DNA from: an uncultured Dehalococcoidia bacterium
GTDB lineage: Bacteria; Chloroflexota; Dehalococcoidia; Lucifugimonadales; UBA3495
DNA: 64,000 nt
Direction: 5' to 3'
NCBI GenBank assembly: GCA_958296445.1
Contig: OY282565.1
Location: 620,001 to 684,000 of the forward strand
In this document: positions 51,890-60,703 of the stretch, piece after piece
Layout: the number at the start of each line of letters is the position of its first letter
Position numbering within the stretch: position 1 is the first letter of the stretch
Notes under the pieces: generated by a model
Told to the model about the DNA's origin: nothing
Seen by the model: the letters and a program-made list of their open reading frames with translations, nothing else
The model's database searches: none
Made by a program: the position numbers and the translations under genes

Positions 51890-53710
51890 TCTGAGCTAGG
51901 GGAAGAATCTTGGCTTGGGTGGCGAGGCCCTTCGCTTTGCTCAGGGTGACAAAGGGGGCGCTCAGGGGGGCACTTTGCTTAGGGTGGTAAAGGAGGATTT
52001 CGTAATCCTTTGCCTTACACTAACCGAGAAGTTGCGAAATTTCCCTTTGGCAGCCTCAGCGTGGTGAAGGGGTCTTGCTGCCCAAGGCGGGATTCTTCGC
52101 TACGCTCAGAATGACAGGCATTTGCTCGGAATGGGGGATGCCTGGGAATGGGGGACGGCCTCGGAATGACAGGTATTTGCTCAGAATGACGGGCGCCCTC
52201 AGAGTGGCCTTGAGCGTGGTGAAGGGTTCTTGCCGCCCAAGGTGGGATTCTTCGCTTTGCTCAGAATGACAGGCATTTGCTCGGAATGGGGGACGGCCTT
52301 GGAATGGGGGACGGCTTCGGAATGACAGGTATTTGCTCAGAATGACGGATGGCCTCAGAGTGGCCTTGAGCGTGGTGAAGGGTCTTGCCGCCCAAGGTGG
52401 GATTCTTCGCTACGCTCGGAATGACAGGCATTTGCTCGGAATGGGGGACGGCCTCGGAATGACAGGTATTTGCTCTGAATGACGGACGGCCTCGGGGTGG
52501 CCTTGAGCGTGGTGAAGGGTCTTGCCGCCCAAGGCGGGATTCTTCGCTACGCTCAGAATGACAGGCATTTGCTCGGAATGGGGGACGCCCTTGGAATGGG
52601 GGGACGCCCTCGGAATGACAGGTATTTGCTCGGAATGACGGACGGCCTCAGAGTGGCCTTGAGCGTGGTGAAGGTTCTTGCTGCCCAAGGTGGGATTCTT
52701 CGCTACGCTCAGAATGACAGGCATTTGCTCGGAATGGGGGACGGCCTCAGAGTGGCCTTGAGCGTAGTGAAGGTTCTTGCCGCCCAAGGTGGGATTCTTC
52801 GCTACGCTCAGAATGACAGGCATTTGCTCGGAATGGGGGACGACTTGGAATGGGGGACGGCCTCGGAATGACAGGCATTTGCTCGGAATGGGGGACGGCC
52901 TCAGAGTGGCCTTGAGCGTGGTGAAGGGTCTTGCCGCCCAAGGCGGGATTCTTCGCTACGCTCAGAATGACAGGCATTTGCTCGGAATGGGGGACGCCTG
53001 GGAATGGGGGACGGCCTGGGAATGACAGGTATTTGCTCAGAATGACGGACGGCCTTAGAGTGGCCTTGAGCGTGGTGAAGGGTCTTGCCGCCCAAGGTGG
53101 GATTCTTCGCTACGCTCAGAATGACAGGGATTTGCTCGGAATGGGGGACGGCCTTGGAATGGGGGACGGCCTTGGAATGACAGGTATTTGCTCGGAATGA
53201 CAGATGGCCTCAGAGTGGCCTTGAGCGTGGTCAAGGGTCTTGCCGCCCAAGGCGGGATTCTTCGCTACGCTCAGAATGACAGGCATTTGCTCGGAATGAC
53301 GGATGGCCTCAGAGTGGCCTTGAGCGTGGTGAAGGGTCTTGCCGCCCAAGGTGGGATTCTTCGCTACGCTCAGAATGACAGGTATTTGTTCGGAATGACA
53401 GATGGCCTCAGAGTGGCCTTGAGCGTGGTGAAGGGTCTTGCCGCCCAAGGTGGGATTCTTCGCTACGCTCAGAATGACAGGCATTTGCTCGGAATGACGG
53501 ACGCCCTCAGAGTGGCCTTGAGCGTGGTGAAGGGTTCTTGCCGCCCAAGGTGGGATTCTTCGCTACGCTCAGAATGACAGGCATTTGCTCGGAATGACGG
53601 ACGCCCTCGGGGTGGACTTGAGCGTGGCGAAGGGTCGTACTGGCCAAGGTGGGATTCTTCGCTACGCTCAGAATGACAGGCATTTGCTCGGAATGGGGGA
53701 CGGGACTAGC
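51890..53710. repeat. Large family A tandem array between E2 and lipB
   Basis: Thirteen repeats of GGGATTCTTCGCT(A/T)(C/T)GCTC, with G positions at 52089, 52244, 52399, 52536, 52692, 52791, 52945, 53099, 53254, 53353, 53452, 53552 and 53651. Spacing is either about 99 bp or about 155 bp, one case 137 bp: the longer period adds one or two GAATGGGGGACGGCC modules. Units share TTGCCGCCCAAGG, TCAGAATGACAGGCATTTGC and GTGGCCTTGAGCGTGGTGAA. The reading frames through it are repeat translations, not genes. Confidence 0.95.
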
Positions 53711-53727
53711 ACTCTCCCGGTTGGGGG

Positions 53728-55137
53728 TTAGTGGATTGGGGTTTGGGGGGTTGTGGATTCTAGGCGGGTGGCTATGGTGTTTAGGAAGCCGCTGGCTTCG
53801 GCGCCGTCGTTGATGCGGTGGTCGAAGGATAGGCAGATGTTCATTATTGAGCGGATGGCTATGGCGTCGTTTCGGACGGCGGGGCGTTTTTGGATGGTTT
53901 CGGTGGTCATTATGCCGGCCTGGGGGTGGTTTATGATGGGGCCGGAGGCGAAGGAGCCTAGGGCGCCGGTGTTGTTTAGGGTGAAGGTGCCGCCTTGGAC
54001 GTCGTCTAGGCGGAGGCGGTTGTTGCGGGCGCGGTTGGTGATGTCGTGGACGGCGTGGGCCAGGCCGGCTAGGTTTAGGCGGTCGGCGTTGTGAATTACC
54101 GGGACTATTAGGCCGTTGGGGGCGGCTACGGCTAGTCCTAGGTTGATGCGGCGTTTTAGGATGATGGCGTCGTTGCCCCAAGTGGCGTTCAGGGTGGGGA
54201 ATTTTCGCAGGGCTTCGATTAGGGCGCGGATTACGAAGGGCAGGTAGGTTAGGGGGACGCCTTCTTGCTTTTCGAAGTCGGCGCGGACGCTTTGGCGCAG
54301 GGCTACTAGGCCGGTGACGTCAACTTCTTTGGCGCTCCAGGCGTGGGGGATTTGGGTTACGCTTCGCACCATTGCGTCGGCTATCATTCGGCGTATTGGG
54401 GAGATTGGTATTCGCTCTTCGTCGGGGCCGGGTATGGCCTCGGGCGTGGGCGTGGGCGCGGTTGCCGGGGTGGGGGCTGGCGCGGGCGGTGGCGTCGGCG
54501 TGATGGTTGGGGTGAGTGGGGTTTCTAGGAAATTGAGGACGTCGTTGCGGGTTATGCGGCCGCCTAGGCCGGTGCCTTGAATCAGGGTTAGGTCTATGGA
54601 GTGTTCGCGGGCGAGCCGCCTTACTGCGGGGGATAGGCGGGGGGAGCCGTTGGGCGGGGTTGTTGCTATGGGGGTTGTTGGCGGGGCGGCTGGGGCCGGG
54701 GCCGCCGGGGCGGTTGGGGTTGGGGGTTGGGCGGCGATGGTTTGGGTTGGCTCCATTGCTTCTACGGCGGCTCCGCCGGTGGGGCCTACGGGGGTGATGT
54801 CGCGCATTAGGTAGCCGGTTGTGCTGGCCGGGGCCGGGGGGGCGGGTTGGGCCGGGGCTGTTGCGGGCGCCGGGGGCGGGGTTTGGCCGGGGGTTTCGCC
54901 GGGGGCGCCTACTTCGGCGATGGGGGCGCCCATTGGGAGGGTTTCGCCCTCGGCGGCCAGCAGGCGCAGGAGTTCGCCCTCTACGGGGGAGGGGACTTCC
55001 ATTGTTACTTTGTCGGTTACGATTTCTACCAGCGGCTCGTAGCGGCGCACGGTGTCGCCGGGCTGCTTTAGCCATTTGCCGATGGTGCCTTCTACTACGG
55101 ATTCGCCAACGTGGGGGAGTTGTACCGTTACCGCCAA
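53728..55137 (-). CDS. 2-oxoacid dehydrogenase E2, dihydrolipoamide acyltransferase
   Basis: The product is 469 aa. An N-terminal lipoyl domain has EIVTDKVTMEVPSP with the lipoylated Lys (K43). A Pro/Ala linker leads to a peripheral E1/E3-binding domain (SPAVRRLAREHSIDLTLIQG, then GLGGRITRNDVLNFL). The C-terminal catalytic domain ends with LSFDHRINDGAEA, the His-x3-Asp-Gly active site. Substrate could be pyruvate, branched-chain or acetoin-type. It follows E1alpha and E1beta on the same strand, so all three make one complex, and lipB follows after the repeat array. Confidence 0.95.
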   Translation of the reverse strand: MAVTVQLPHVGESVVEGTIGKWLKQPGDTVRRYEPLVEIVTDKVTMEVPSPVEGELLRLLAAEGETLPMGAPIAEVGAPGETPGQTPPPAPATAPAQPAPPAPASTTGYLMRDITPVGPTGGAAVEAMEPTQTIAAQPPTPTAPAAPAPAAPPTTPIATTPPNGSPRLSPAVRRLAREHSIDLTLIQGTGLGGRITRNDVLNFLETPLTPTITPTPPPAPAPTPATAPTPTPEAIPGPDEERIPISPIRRMIADAMVRSVTQIPHAWSAKEVDVTGLVALRQSVRADFEKQEGVPLTYLPFVIRALIEALRKFPTLNATWGNDAIILKRRINLGLAVAAPNGLIVPVIHNADRLNLAGLAHAVHDITNRARNNRLRLDDVQGGTFTLNNTGALGSFASGPIINHPQAGIMTTETIQKRPAVRNDAIAIRSIMNICLSFDHRINDGAEASGFLNTIATRLESTTPQTPIH

Positions 55138-55756
55138 TTGCTCACCACTCGCGCTTTTGGATTGGGGTTTGGGCTAAGGGATGGGTCGCTTCGTCTAGGG
55201 GTGGGATTCTTCGCTGCGCTCAGAATGACAGGGGGCGCGGCCGGGTGCTGGTTGGGATGGCCGGGTGCTGGTGTGGGTTCTGGGCTAAGGGATGGGTCGC
55301 TTCGCCTAGGGGTGGGATTCTTCGCTGCGCTCAGAATGACAGGGGGCGCGGCCGGGATGGCCGGGTGCTGGTTGGGATGGCTGGGTGCATGGTTGGGATG
55401 GCCGGGTGCTGGTGTGGGTTCTGGGCTAAGGGATGGGTCGCTTCGCCTAGGGGTGGGATTCTTCGCTGCGCTCAGAATGACAGGGGGCGCGGCCGGGATG
55501 GCCGGGTGCTGGTTGGGATGGCCGGGTGCTGGTGTGGGTTCTGGGTTAAGGGATGGGTCGCTTCGCCTAGGGGTGGGATTCTTCGCTGCGCTCAGAATGA
55601 CAGGGGGCGCGGCCGGGATGGCCGGGTGCTGGCTTGGGATGGCCGGGTGATGTTCGGGATGACAAGGTGCTGGTTGGGATAGCCGGGTGCTGTTCGGGAT
55701 GACAAGGTGCTGGTTGGGATGGCCGGGTGTTTGGTTTGGGATGGGTGGGTGCGAGT
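55138..55756. repeat. Family A repeat block between E1beta and E2
   Basis: Four cores with GGGATTCTTCGCTGCGCTC at about 55203, 55316, 55456 and 55576, joined by GATGGCCGGGTGCTGGT and CTAAGGGATGGGTCGCTTC modules. After 55650 the short GGGATGACAAGGTGCTGGTT unit repeats alone. No gene or promoter is seen. The block separates the E2 start from the E1beta stop. Confidence 0.9.
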
Positions 55757-56740
55757 TTAGTAGGCGGCTAGGCGGCGTAGGGCGGTGGCTATTTTTGTTG
55801 GGTCGGGGATGTAGGCGTCTTCTAGGGTTTGGGCGAAGGGCATTGTTGGGACGTCGGGGCCGCAGACGCGGGCTATGGGGCCGTCTAGGTACTCGAAGGC
55901 TTGGTCGGCTACTAGGGCGGCGATTTCGGCGCCTATGCCGCCGGTTACGTTGTCTTCGTGGGCGATTAGGAGTTTGCCGGTTTTGCGGACTGAGGTCAGG
56001 ATGGTTTCGCGGTCTAGGGGGGTTAGGGTGCGGAGGTCTATTACTTCGGCGTCTATGCCTTCGGGGGCTACTTCTTGGGCGGCTTCCAGGCAGTAGTGTA
56101 GGGTTAGGCCGTAGCTTACTATGGTTAGGGTGTTGCCGGGGCGTTTGATGTCGGCTACGCCTAGGGGGAGGGTGTATTCGCCGTCGGGTACTTCGCCGCG
56201 CACTAGGCGGTAGGTTTTTTTATGTTCTAGGAAGACTACGGGGTTGTTGTCGCGGATGGCGCTTTTTAGCAGTCCTTTGGCGTCGTAGGGGGTGGAGGGG
56301 GTGACTACTTTGAGGCCGGGGGTGTGAAAGAAGTGGGTTTCGACGTTTTGGGAGTGAAAGAGGCCGCCGCGGATGCCGCCGCCGTAGGGGATGCGGACGG
56401 TCATTGGGACTTGGACGGCGCCGTTGGTGCCGTAGCAGGAGCGGGCGGCTTCGCCGATGAGCTGGTTGACGGAGGGCCAGACGAAGTCGGAGAATTGTAT
56501 TTCGGGTAGGGGGCGCTGGCCGCGGAAGGCGGCGCCTAGGGCGATGCCGACGATGGAGGCTTCGGCTAGTGGGGTGTCTATGATGCGGTCTTCGCCGAAT
56601 TCTTCCATCAGCCCTTGGGTGGCTAGGAATACGCCGCCGCGTGCGCCTACGTCTTCGCCCATTACGAATACGGTGGGGTCGCGGCGCATTTCTTCGCGGA
56701 TGGCTTCGCGGACGGCTTCGATTACGCTTTTGACTGCCAC
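55757..56740 (-). CDS. 2-oxoacid dehydrogenase E1 beta subunit
   Basis: The product is 327 aa. It is the transketolase-like pyrimidine-binding half of a heterotetrameric E1: VFVMGEDVGARGGVF, then EIQFSDFVWPSVNQL, VRIPYGGGIRGGLFHSQNVE and the C-terminal KLLIAHEDNVTGGIGAEIA. With the alpha subunit it decarboxylates a 2-oxoacid and passes the acyl group to the lipoyl arm of E2. Upstream of the ATG are three family C repeats separating it from E1alpha. Substrate class (pyruvate or branched-chain) is not resolved. Confidence 0.95.
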   Translation of the reverse strand: MAVKSVIEAVREAIREEMRRDPTVFVMGEDVGARGGVFLATQGLMEEFGEDRIIDTPLAEASIVGIALGAAFRGQRPLPEIQFSDFVWPSVNQLIGEAARSCYGTNGAVQVPMTVRIPYGGGIRGGLFHSQNVETHFFHTPGLKVVTPSTPYDAKGLLKSAIRDNNPVVFLEHKKTYRLVRGEVPDGEYTLPLGVADIKRPGNTLTIVSYGLTLHYCLEAAQEVAPEGIDAEVIDLRTLTPLDRETILTSVRKTGKLLIAHEDNVTGGIGAEIAALVADQAFEYLDGPIARVCGPDVPTMPFAQTLEDAYIPDPTKIATALRRLAAY

Positions 56741-57030
56741 GGGTTGCGGCTCCTTGGTTGAGTCTTGCTTTTGCTTGGGTTCGCCCCCACCCTGGCCCTC
56801 CCCCGGAGGGGGAGGGGACTAAAGGGGTTTGACTGCTATGGGTTTAAGGCTGCTTGGTTGAGTCTTGCTTGTTCCCTAGGGGTTCGCCCCCACCCTAACC
56901 CTCCCCCGGAGGGGGAGGGGACTAAAGGGGTTTGACTGCTATGGGTTTAAGGCTGCTTGGTTGAGTCTTGCTTTTGCTGGGGTTCGCCCCCACCCTGGCC
57001 CTCCCCCGGAGGGGGAGGGGATTATGGGGG
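56741..57030. repeat. Triplicated 100-bp unit with family C elements between E1alpha and E1beta
   Basis: Three copies of GGTTCGCCCCCACCCT plus CCTCCCCCGGAGGGGGAGG start at about 56780, 56880 and 56980, joined by GGGGTTTGACTGCTATGGG and TTTAAGGCTGCTTGGTTGAG. Units are about 100 bp and nearly identical. The core CCTCCCCC/GGGGGAGG forms a hairpin. It fills the gap between two subunit genes of one enzyme. Confidence 0.95.
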
Positions 57031-58056
57031 TTAGCCGGAATAGACCATTTGGTGGAGGGTGGAGACGTCTGGGGGGCTGGCGTTGTCGGCGGCGTCGGTG
57101 GCGGCGTCTACGGCGGCTAGGGCGTCGGCGGCGGCGTGGTCTATTTGTTCTTGGGTTAGGACGCCTTGCTCTAGCAGCAGGTTGCCGAAGGTGATGAGGG
57201 GGTCGCGCTGGCGGGCTTGGGTTACTTCGTCGGGCGGGCGGTAGCGGCGGTCGTCGTCGTCGGTGGTGTGGGACATAAAGCGCTCTACTTTCATTTCGAG
57301 GAGTACGGGGCCTTGGGCGCGGGCGCTGTTGATGGCTTCGCGGGTGGCTTCGTAGCAGCCGATAAAGTCCATGCCGTCAATGGCGAAGCCGGGGAAGCCG
57401 TAGCCGGCGGCGCGGCTGGCTACTTCCTCGACGCCCATTTGTTTGCGCTGGGGGACGGATATGGCGTAGCGGTTGTTTTCGCAGATGAAGATTACGGGGA
57501 GTTTGTGGACGGCGGCGAAGTTCATTGCTTCGTGGGTTTCGCCTTGGCTGGAGGCGCCGTCGCCGAAGTAGACCAGGACTACGGTTTGTTCGCCGCGCAT
57601 TTTGCAGGCTAGGGCGTAGCCGACGGATTGGGTTAGGCCGGCGGCGACTACGTTGGAGATTTGGATGATTTTGCGGGGGAGGTCGGCGCCTTGGAGGGGG
57701 AACTGGCGGCCGTTGCTGTAGGGGTCGCCGGCTTTGCCCATAAAGGAGCGCATAACTTCTTCGGCGGTGATGCCGGCGGCGAATTTTAGGGCTAGGTCGC
57801 GGTAGTAGGGGAAGAGGAAGCAGTCGCCGTCTTTTTCGGCGGCGAGGAGGCTGCCTAATTGGGCGGCTTCGTGGCCTTGGCTGGAGGCGGCGATGGGCAC
57901 TTTGCCTTGCCGGTTGAGGGCCCAGATGCGCTCGTCAATGGCGCGGCAGAGGGCCATGCGGCGGTAGTAGTCGGCGAGGTCGTCGCCGGAGAGGTTGGCG
58001 GGCAGGGCGCCGTCGGCTGCGCCGTTGCCGCGGGCGCGGGATTTTCGAGGTGGCAT
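57031..58056 (-). CDS. 2-oxoacid dehydrogenase E1 alpha subunit
   Basis: The product is 341 aa from the ATG at 58056 with GGGAGA upstream. It has the ThDP-binding motif GDGASSQGETHEAMNFAAVH, followed by PVIFICENNRYAISVPQ. An early block (YYRRMALCRAIDERIWALNR) fits the family. It is the first gene of the E1alpha-E1beta-E2-LipB series. The first 20 residues are Lys/Arg/Gly-rich and unconserved. No E3 gene is in the window, so lipoamide dehydrogenase must come from elsewhere. Confidence 0.95.
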   Translation of the reverse strand: MPPRKSRARGNGAADGALPANLSGDDLADYYRRMALCRAIDERIWALNRQGKVPIAASSQGHEAAQLGSLLAAEKDGDCFLFPYYRDLALKFAAGITAEEVMRSFMGKAGDPYSNGRQFPLQGADLPRKIIQISNVVAAGLTQSVGYALACKMRGEQTVVLVYFGDGASSQGETHEAMNFAAVHKLPVIFICENNRYAISVPQRKQMGVEEVASRAAGYGFPGFAIDGMDFIGCYEATREAINSARAQGPVLLEMKVERFMSHTTDDDDRRYRPPDEVTQARQRDPLITFGNLLLEQGVLTQEQIDHAAADALAAVDAATDAADNASPPDVSTLHQMVYSG

Positions 58057-58750
58057 TGTATCTCCCAAGTGCGCCGGCCCCGTGGTTTTCAAGGCCCTGA
58101 AATGTGGTCGGGCCGGCCCCCGGCCCCGGACACAACGGGGTTAATTATAGCCAACGCAGGCCGTTGCCGCAAATGCTTTGGGTGGGGGATTGTCTGAATC
58201 AGGATTTTCAGGATTTGGGGATTTTCGGGATGGGGTTGGAATTGGGGTTTGGGGGATTTGTCTGAATCAGGATTTACCGGATTAGAGGATTTTCGGGATG
58301 GGGGTTTGGCGGATTTGGGGATTGTCTGAATCAGGATTTGGGGATTTTCGGGATTTTTCATCCGGCGAATCCGGGAATCCGGGGAATCCTGATTCGGGCG
58401 GTTTTCTTGGGGGTGGTGGGTGGACATAAAGTTTATGGGGAACACGGGGTTGGTGGGGGATACCCATTGGGGTTGGGATTGGGGGTTAGATACGGGGTTG
58501 GGATGGTTCTTAGATTCGGGCGGAAAGGTTGGGGAAACCGGGGGATATTGGGCTTTGAGGTGCGTTGACACTGGGCGGTTGGGGTTGGTAATTTCGGCCT
58601 GTTCTGCTGGCGCGGCGGGTTGGGACGGGCTTATGTTTACCGGGGGTTTGGGCGGCGGCGACCCGCTTGGCGGCTTTAACCGGCAGACTTAATGTGGGGC
58701 GCGGCGGTGTGGGGGGCGTGGGTTGGGAGTCCCGGGGAGCATAGGGCGGA
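58057..58750. repeat. Intergenic region with family D repeats before dnaA
   Basis: Four modules of TGTCTGAATCAGGAT(T)TT(C)AGGATT-GGGGATT type occur between 58189 and 58400 and a relative near 58380; a similar module is at 45024-45070. The rest is G-rich text with no gene. No DnaA box is seen. The dnaA start at 58751 has a G-rich upstream (GGGGAGCATAGGGCGG). Confidence 0.7.
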
Positions 58751-60112
58751 ATGAGCGATACATCAGCCAGGGAGGTCTGGCGGGCGGTGCTGGGCGATTT
58801 GCAGTTGCAGTTGCCGCGGCCCATATTTGAGACTTGGCTGAAGCCTACCGAAGGGGTGGGGCGGATTGGGGTTGAGGACGGGGGGCCGGCGTTTGTGGTG
58901 GAGGCGCCGACGCCTTTCGCGGTGGAGTGGCTGGAGCGGCGGATGTTTCACGCTTTGCAGCGCACTCTGGAGAAGGTGACGGGCGGCCCGATTCAGTTGC
59001 AGTTGCGGGTTAAGTCGGAGGGGATTTCCTACGCGGTGGAGCGGGCGGAGCTGCCGCCGGGGGTTAGCCAGGAGGCGAACCAGCCGCTGTTTGAGTTTCG
59101 GTCGCTGAATCCGCGGTATACGTTTGAGTCGTTTGTGGTGGGGCCTTCCAACCGGCTGGCGTTCAGCGCGTCGCAGGCGGTGGCGGAGACGCCGGGGGTG
59201 GCCTATAACCCGCTGTTTTTGTATTCGGGGGCCGGGTTGGGGAAGACGCATCTGCTCCAGGCGGTGGGGCGCACCTGCGCTTTGCGGGGTATGTCGGTGC
59301 TGTATGTTACTTCGGAGCAGTTCACCAACGAGTTTATCAGCGCGATTCGCACTCGCACTACGGAGGATTTTCGCAAGCGTTACCGCTCGGTGCAGATGCT
59401 GCTGGTGGACGACGTTCAGTTTCTCAGCGGGAAGGAACAGACGCACGAGGGATTTTTTCATACTTTCAATGAGTTGCATAACTCGGGGAATCAGGTGGTG
59501 GTGTCGTCGGACCGTCCGCCGCGGGAGCTGCCGCTGATGGAGGAACGGCTGCGCTCGCGTTTCGAGTGGGGGCTGATTGCGGACATTCAGCCGCCGGATT
59601 TGGAGACGCGGATGGCGATTTTGGCGAATAAGGCCGATGAGATGCACGTGGGGCTGGACGATGCGGTGATTGAGCTTATCGCCAAGCGGGTGCAGCGCAA
59701 TATCCGGGAGCTGGAGGGGAGCCTGAACCGGATGGTGGCCTACGCGCAGTTGATGAATGTTGATATTACGCTGGATACTACGGAGCGCATTCTGAACGAT
59801 GTTACGCCGGAGCAGACGCGCTCGTCGATTGAGCCGCAGCGGATTCTTAGCGAGGTGGCGGATTATTACGGGCTGGCGGTGGAGGAGCTGGTGGCCCGCA
59901 ATCGCAAGCGGTCGGTGTCGGTGCCGCGGCAGGTGGCGATGTATCTGCTGATTCACGAGCTGGAGTTGCCGCCGACGCAGGTGGGGCGGCTGCTGGGGGG
60001 GCGCGACCATTCGACGGTGATTCACGGGGCGGGGAAAATCAACGGGGAAATGAATGAGGATAGCGGGTTGCGGCACGCGGTGCAGGCTATCAAGGAGTCT
60101 ATATTCGCTTGA
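58751..60112 (+). CDS. dnaA: Chromosomal replication initiator DnaA
   Basis: The product is 453 aa. Domain I (1-80) opens VWRAVLGDLQLQLPRPIFETWL; the AAA+ domain begins YTFESFVVGPSNRLAFSA, has Walker A GAGLGKTHLL and Walker B LLVDDVQFLSG, and the R finger near EERLRSRFEWGL. Domain IV has GGRDHSTVIHGAGKI, the DNA-binding signature. DnaA opens oriC. The region around it is unusual: dnaN, recF, gyrB and rpmH are absent, and no DnaA-box cluster is seen upstream. Length is normal. Confidence 0.97.
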   Translation: MSDTSAREVWRAVLGDLQLQLPRPIFETWLKPTEGVGRIGVEDGGPAFVVEAPTPFAVEWLERRMFHALQRTLEKVTGGPIQLQLRVKSEGISYAVERAELPPGVSQEANQPLFEFRSLNPRYTFESFVVGPSNRLAFSASQAVAETPGVAYNPLFLYSGAGLGKTHLLQAVGRTCALRGMSVLYVTSEQFTNEFISAIRTRTTEDFRKRYRSVQMLLVDDVQFLSGKEQTHEGFFHTFNELHNSGNQVVVSSDRPPRELPLMEERLRSRFEWGLIADIQPPDLETRMAILANKADEMHVGLDDAVIELIAKRVQRNIRELEGSLNRMVAYAQLMNVDITLDTTERILNDVTPEQTRSSIEPQRILSEVADYYGLAVEELVARNRKRSVSVPRQVAMYLLIHELELPPTQVGRLLGGRDHSTVIHGAGKINGEMNEDSGLRHAVQAIKESIFA

Positions 60113-60615
60113 TTTGTCTGCGTCGGGATTAGGGGATTTATTGGATGGGGGATCTTGGTTCGGACAATTGTTGTCGCTTTGAGGTAAGGGAAAGGTCTGA
60201 CTGGCTGTGGTGGGATTCTTCGCTTTGCTCAGAATGACAGGTAGGTTGCTTGGGGTGGCAGGCGGCGGTAGGGGTCTGGCGGGCCGTGGTGGGATTCTTC
60301 GCTTTGCTCAGAATGACAGGTAGGTTGCTTGGGGTGGCAGGTAGGTTGCTCAGGGTGGTGGAGAGCGGAAGGGGTTTGGCGGGCTGTGGTGGGATTCTTT
60401 GCTTTGCTCAGAATGACAGATTTTTGCTCAGAATGACAGGTAGGCTTGCTTGGGGTGGCGGGGGGCGGAAGGGGTTTGGCGGTTTGTGGTGGGATTCTTC
60501 GCTTTGCTCAGAATGACAGATTTTTGCTCAGGATGACAGGTAGGTTGCTTGGGGTGGTGGGTGGGTTGCTTGGGGGGACGCGCCCGGCCTGGCCCTGGAG
60601 GGGGAGGGGATTTTT
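60113..60615. repeat. Family A repeats between dnaA and thiI
   Basis: Four cores (GGGATTCTTCGCTTTGCTC, one variant with TTTGCTTTGCTC) at about 60211, 60292, 60392 and 60491, spaced by GACAGGTAGGTTGCTTGGGG modules. A partial family C element (GGCCCTGGAGGGGGAGGGG) ends the block near 60612. No gene is visible. The last part to 60703 is G-rich; TACAAT (60692) is a possible -10 just before the thiI GTG. Confidence 0.85.
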
Positions 60616-60703
60616 TGATTTTCCGGGGGGGTGGGGGTTTTGGGTCTGGGTTGGGGTTGTTGGTGGTGTGCAGTTGGGGTTGTTGGTTGTGTACAATGGG
60701 GGG

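Noticed and set aside
52410..53577. Several plus and minus frames in the family A array
   Set aside because: They only repeat the MPVILSVAKNPTLGGK or GGILRYAQNDRHLLG translation of the array.
51890..53710. CRISPR array
   Set aside because: Units of about 99 or 155 bp, and the spacers are repeats of each other; no cas genes nearby.
53507..54181. 224-codon minus-strand frame overlapping E2
   Set aside because: Shadow of the E2 frame joined to repeat translation.
60616..60703. TPP riboswitch ahead of thiI
   Set aside because: No CUGAGA-type conserved core is visible in the upstream G-rich repeats.
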